Below are positions 61,883 through 64,000 of a stretch of DNA of 64,000 nucleotides, in pieces; position 1 is the first letter of the stretch, and each line of letters starts with the position of its first letter. Origin of the DNA: an uncultured Lachnospiraceae bacterium (GTDB lineage Bacteria; Bacillota; Clostridia; Lachnospirales; Lachnospiraceae); the NCBI GenBank assembly GCA_937920345.1, contig CALGVA010000037.1:31819-95818 (forward strand). The letters run 5' to 3'. The notes under the pieces are model-generated. The model saw nothing but the letters and a program-made list of their open reading frames with translations. It searched no databases and was not told the DNA's origin. Both the position numbers and the translations under genes were made by a program.

Positions 61883-63178
61883 ATGTCGTCGAAAGGCAAG
61901 ATTTTAATTCTAAAACTGAACGGGAAATTACTCGCACTGCTGATACGTGACAATCAGATACTGTCGATACAGGTACAGAAGCAGAATGAGTACGCCGTAG
62001 GGAATATTTATGTGGGCAAGGTGAAGAATATCGCTGAGAATATCGGAGCCGCATTCGTGGATCTGGGTCAGGGATATCTCACCTTTTTGCCGCTTGCGGA
62101 AGCAAGCTATGCCTGTGTCATGAACAGAAAACCTGACGGCAGTCTGAAAACCGGGGACGAGATTCCGGTTCAGATCGTCAAGGAACCCATGAAGACAAAA
62201 CTGGCAGGCGTGACGATGCAGCTTTCCCTGTCGGGACAGTATGCGGTCGTGGGGAGCAGACAGCCGGCAAATTCGGATGGCAAGGGATCTGCGCAAGCGG
62301 CTCTGACTGCAACGACCGAATCTGGCGGCACCACACGGCAGGCAGCCGCTGACGGTGACCGTGGACGAAGCAACGTGCAGGTATCCTCTAAACTCAGTAA
62401 GAAACAGCAGCTCCGTTTCCGCAGCATAGAAGCGCTTCAACAGATTGCGGCCTGCTATCGTCTGATCGTCCGCACCAATGCGGGGGAACTTAGTGATGAC
62501 ACCCCGTTGGTCGAAGAGGCGAAGCAGCTGGCAGAGCAGCTTGATCATATTATGCAGATTGCGGATAAACGCACCTGCTTCAGCTGTCTGTATGCGGGCA
62601 GACCCGATTATATTCATTTTATTGAGAACACTTATCAGACAGAGTATGATGAAGTGGTTACGGATATTCCTGAAATCTATGAAGTTTTGCAGGAAACTTT
62701 TGCAGGAACAGATACGCCTGTCAGATTATATGCAGATCAGATGCTGCCGCTTTATAAGTTATATGCCGTGGAAATGCGGATCAGGGAACTTCTGGACAGG
62801 AAAGTGTGGCTGAAATCCGGCGGTTATCTCATAATCGAACCGACGGAGGCCCTGATCTCCATCGACGTGAACAGCGGAAAGTGCGAGCGGGGCAAAGACA
62901 AGGAAGAGACGGTTTACAGAATCAACCGGGAAGCGGCGGAAATGATCGCTGTACAGCTTCGGGCAAGAAATCTATCCGGAATGATTCTCGTGGATTTCAT
63001 CAACATGAAGGATAAAACCCATGAACAGCAGCTTATGGAGTATATGCGACTCCTTCTGAAAAAGGACAGCGTGACAGCGGACGTGGTGGATATGACGGGG
63101 CTTGGACTCATGGAGATTACCCGTAAAAAGGTGAATCCAAGCTTTCGGGAGCAGTATGAGGGAAGGGCGCACACCTGA
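61883..63178 (+). CDS. rng: Ribonuclease E/G family protein
   Basis: The 431-residue endoribonuclease has an N-terminal S1 domain (about 38-125: VGNIYVGKVKNIAENIGAAFVDLGQGYLTFL in outline), broken by a low-complexity insertion (about 125-170, rich in Ala, Ser, Thr and Gly), a 5'-sensor region, and a DNase I-like catalytic domain with metal-binding Asp in ISIDVNSGK and LVDFINM. It is shorter than E. coli RNase G and lacks the zinc-link CPxCxG motif at the C-terminus, which ends soon after the GLGLMEITRKK motif. AGGAA precedes the ATG. It likely acts in rRNA or mRNA processing. Confidence 0.9.
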   Translation: MSSKGKILILKLNGKLLALLIRDNQILSIQVQKQNEYAVGNIYVGKVKNIAENIGAAFVDLGQGYLTFLPLAEASYACVMNRKPDGSLKTGDEIPVQIVKEPMKTKLAGVTMQLSLSGQYAVVGSRQPANSDGKGSAQAALTATTESGGTTRQAAADGDRGRSNVQVSSKLSKKQQLRFRSIEALQQIAACYRLIVRTNAGELSDDTPLVEEAKQLAEQLDHIMQIADKRTCFSCLYAGRPDYIHFIENTYQTEYDEVVTDIPEIYEVLQETFAGTDTPVRLYADQMLPLYKLYAVEMRIRELLDRKVWLKSGGYLIIEPTEALISIDVNSGKCERGKDKEETVYRINREAAEMIAVQLRARNLSGMILVDFINMKDKTHEQQLMEYMRLLLKKDSVTADVVDMTGLGLMEITRKKVNPSFREQYEGRAHT

Positions 63179-63213
63179 TAGACAAGAAAAAGTATATAAT
63201 TGTAATTAAAATG

Positions 63214-63248
63214 CACTGTTTTAGCAGCGAGTTAAGCTGAAGGCAGTG
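63214..63248 (+). promoter_or_regulatory. Hairpin next to the Nudix gene start
   Basis: CACTG (63214-63218) with CAGTG (63244-63248), enclosing TTAGC/GCTGA (63221-63240, one G-U pair) with loop AGCGAGTTAA. It ends five bases before the ATG and would partly hide the AAGG ribosome site. Confidence 0.4.
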
Positions 63249-63253
63249 ATGAA

Positions 63254-63811
63254 ATGGAGAAACTGATGAAACTTCTTGGCATGGAAAAAGTAAAAGACGG
63301 AAAATACTTAAAGAATTATGAACTGACCTATCAAAATAAAGCCGGAAGGGAAAAGAAATACGAGATCGTCAGCCGCAGTGAGATTCCCGGTCCGGAAGCC
63401 ATAGGACAGCGCATAAGCGGCGTGTCCATCGTTGCGTATCATGAAGATAAGATGCTGCTGCTTCGGGAATTTCGTATGGGCGTCAACCGTTTCGTATATA
63501 ATCTGTGCGCCGGTATGATCAACGAAGGGGAATCTCTGGAAGAATGCCTCCAGAGAGAACTCTATGAGGAAACCGGTCTTAGTGTAAAGAAAATCCGCAG
63601 TATTCTGCCGCCTTCCTTTGCGGCGGTAGCTTTTTCCGATGTGAAGACGCAGATCGCCTTCGTGGACGTGGAAGGAAACTTTGAGGATCACACGTCGGAG
63701 AACGAGCAGATCACAGCCGATTTTTACAGCAAGGAAGAGGTGCGGGAGCTGTTAGAAACGGAAGAATTCAGTTCCAGAGCGCAGATCGCGGCGTATTTCT
63801 TTGTCTCATAA
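63254..63811 (+). CDS. Nudix hydrolase, ADP-ribose pyrophosphatase-like
   Basis: The 185-residue protein has a complete Nudix box GMINEGESLEECLQRELYEETG (pattern G-x5-E-x7-R-E-x2-E-E-x-G) near residue 91, preceded by SIVAYHEDKMLLLREFRMG, which matches ADP-ribose and nucleoside-diphosphate-sugar hydrolases. The exact substrate is not predictable. ATG 63254 is adopted; ATG 63266 is equally possible because GGAG lies six bases before it. The gene separates RNase G from rplU, which are usually adjacent. Confidence 0.9.
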   Translation: MEKLMKLLGMEKVKDGKYLKNYELTYQNKAGREKKYEIVSRSEIPGPEAIGQRISGVSIVAYHEDKMLLLREFRMGVNRFVYNLCAGMINEGESLEECLQRELYEETGLSVKKIRSILPPSFAAVAFSDVKTQIAFVDVEGNFEDHTSENEQITADFYSKEEVRELLETEEFSSRAQIAAYFFVS

Positions 63812-63830
63812 GAAAAAATCGACATACCCA

Positions 63831-63859
63831 TTGACAAATATCCCCAGAACAGGTATGAT
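63831..63859 (+). promoter_or_regulatory. Strong promoter of the L21 operon
   Basis: Consensus TTGACA (63831-63836), 17 bp, TATGAT (63854-63859). It lies 20 bp after the Nudix stop codon. Confidence 0.85.
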
Positions 63860-63865
63860 ATTCGA

Positions 63866-63985
63866 GTATGCCGCATAGCGAGGTATAAGTATGTCCGTTT
63901 ATAAGTCGTTTACAAGCGCTTTTGGGATCGGACATCACCGAAGCCAGCGAGTAAGATGAACTTCGGTTCATGAATAGGAGGTGCC
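63866..63985 (+). ncRNA. Ribosomal protein L21 leader (autoregulatory mRNA leader)
   Basis: The roughly 120-nt leader between the promoter and rplU contains CCGCATAGCGAGGTATAAG, a stem ATGTCCG (63891-63897) with CGGACAT (63929-63935), and a second stem ACCGAAG (63937-63943) with CTTCGGT (63961-63967), before AGGAGGTG. Position, length and the CCGCA-AGCGAGG block agree with what I recall of the Firmicute L21 leader family, in which ribosomal proteins repress their own operon. No covariance search was done. Confidence 0.65.
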
Positions 63986-63987
63986 AT

Positions 63988-64000
63988 ATGTACGCAATTA
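63988..64000 (+). CDS. rplU: Ribosomal protein L21 (start only, runs off the window)
   Basis: ATG 63988 after AGGAGGTG begins the residues M-Y-A-I, the usual L21 start. Only four codons are visible, so the call rests on this start, the leader upstream and the conserved order RNase G then rplU. Confidence 0.75.

Overview
The window comes from a low-to-mid GC Firmicute, most likely Lachnospiraceae (Clostridia). Evidence: short-form HisG with HisZ, a fused HisIE with an extra N-terminal barrel, the order B12-binding radical SAM protein / DUF2344 protein / RNase G / L21, YlbJ near CoaD, strong AGGAGG ribosome sites, and several GTG and TTG starts. The genus cannot be fixed from this sequence alone. 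Nearly all genes lie on the + strand; the minus-strand ones are a diguanylate cyclase, YlbJ, and the XpaC-TelA pair.

Layout. (1) 1-17695: the 3' end of one very large secreted repeat protein and a complete 5019-residue relative, both built from about 100-residue modules carrying a W-x-x-F-x-A ... Y-x-F signature. (2) 17.7-22 kb: branched-chain amino acid genes ilvN, ilvC, a TetR-type regulator, leuC and leuD, with a degenerate tRNA 3' fragment between the last two blocks. (3) 22-27.2 kb: an uncharacterised protein, a membrane diguanylate cyclase, an uncharacterised protein with a possible nuclease-like core, and a hybrid histidine kinase. (4) 27.3-33.5 kb: a type II topoisomerase pair (gyrB/parE-like, gyrA/parC-like) separated by a tandem repeat array, then rsmD, coaD and a coiled-coil protein. 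(5) 33.7-50.3 kb: cell-wall amidase, ylbJ, two pseudouridine synthases, a YgiQ radical SAM protein, xpaC-telA, an ECF sigma/anti-sigma pair with a visible ECF-type promoter, a small AT-rich HAD/GNAT island, an SDR, a YbaK-like deacylase and recU. (6) 50.4-55.7 kb: a partial histidine operon, hisZ-G-D-B-(barrel)-IE, closed by a strong terminator. (7) 56.4-64 kb: a small membrane protein, the two radical SAM associated proteins, a MerR/YbjQ/CPBP insertion, RNase G, a Nudix hydrolase, and the leader plus first codons of rplU.

The most unusual material is non-coding. Two gene leaders 38 kb apart, before ilvC and before the small membrane protein at 56433, share a motif whose two stems change together and could form a pseudoknot next to the Shine-Dalgarno sequence. 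Its first hairpin looks related to a short palindromic repeat (ATTTGC / GCAAA) that occurs as four tandem copies between the topoisomerase genes and singly elsewhere. A second family, a branched palindromic element containing TTTCTAAGGCG, appears once in each orientation (56863 and 42472). Other notable points are the HisIE protein fused to a HisA/HisF-like barrel that seems to have lost its catalytic aspartate, and the giant gene whose last codons are also the promoter of ilvN.

All calls rest on reading the sequence; no database search, folding program or alignment program was run.
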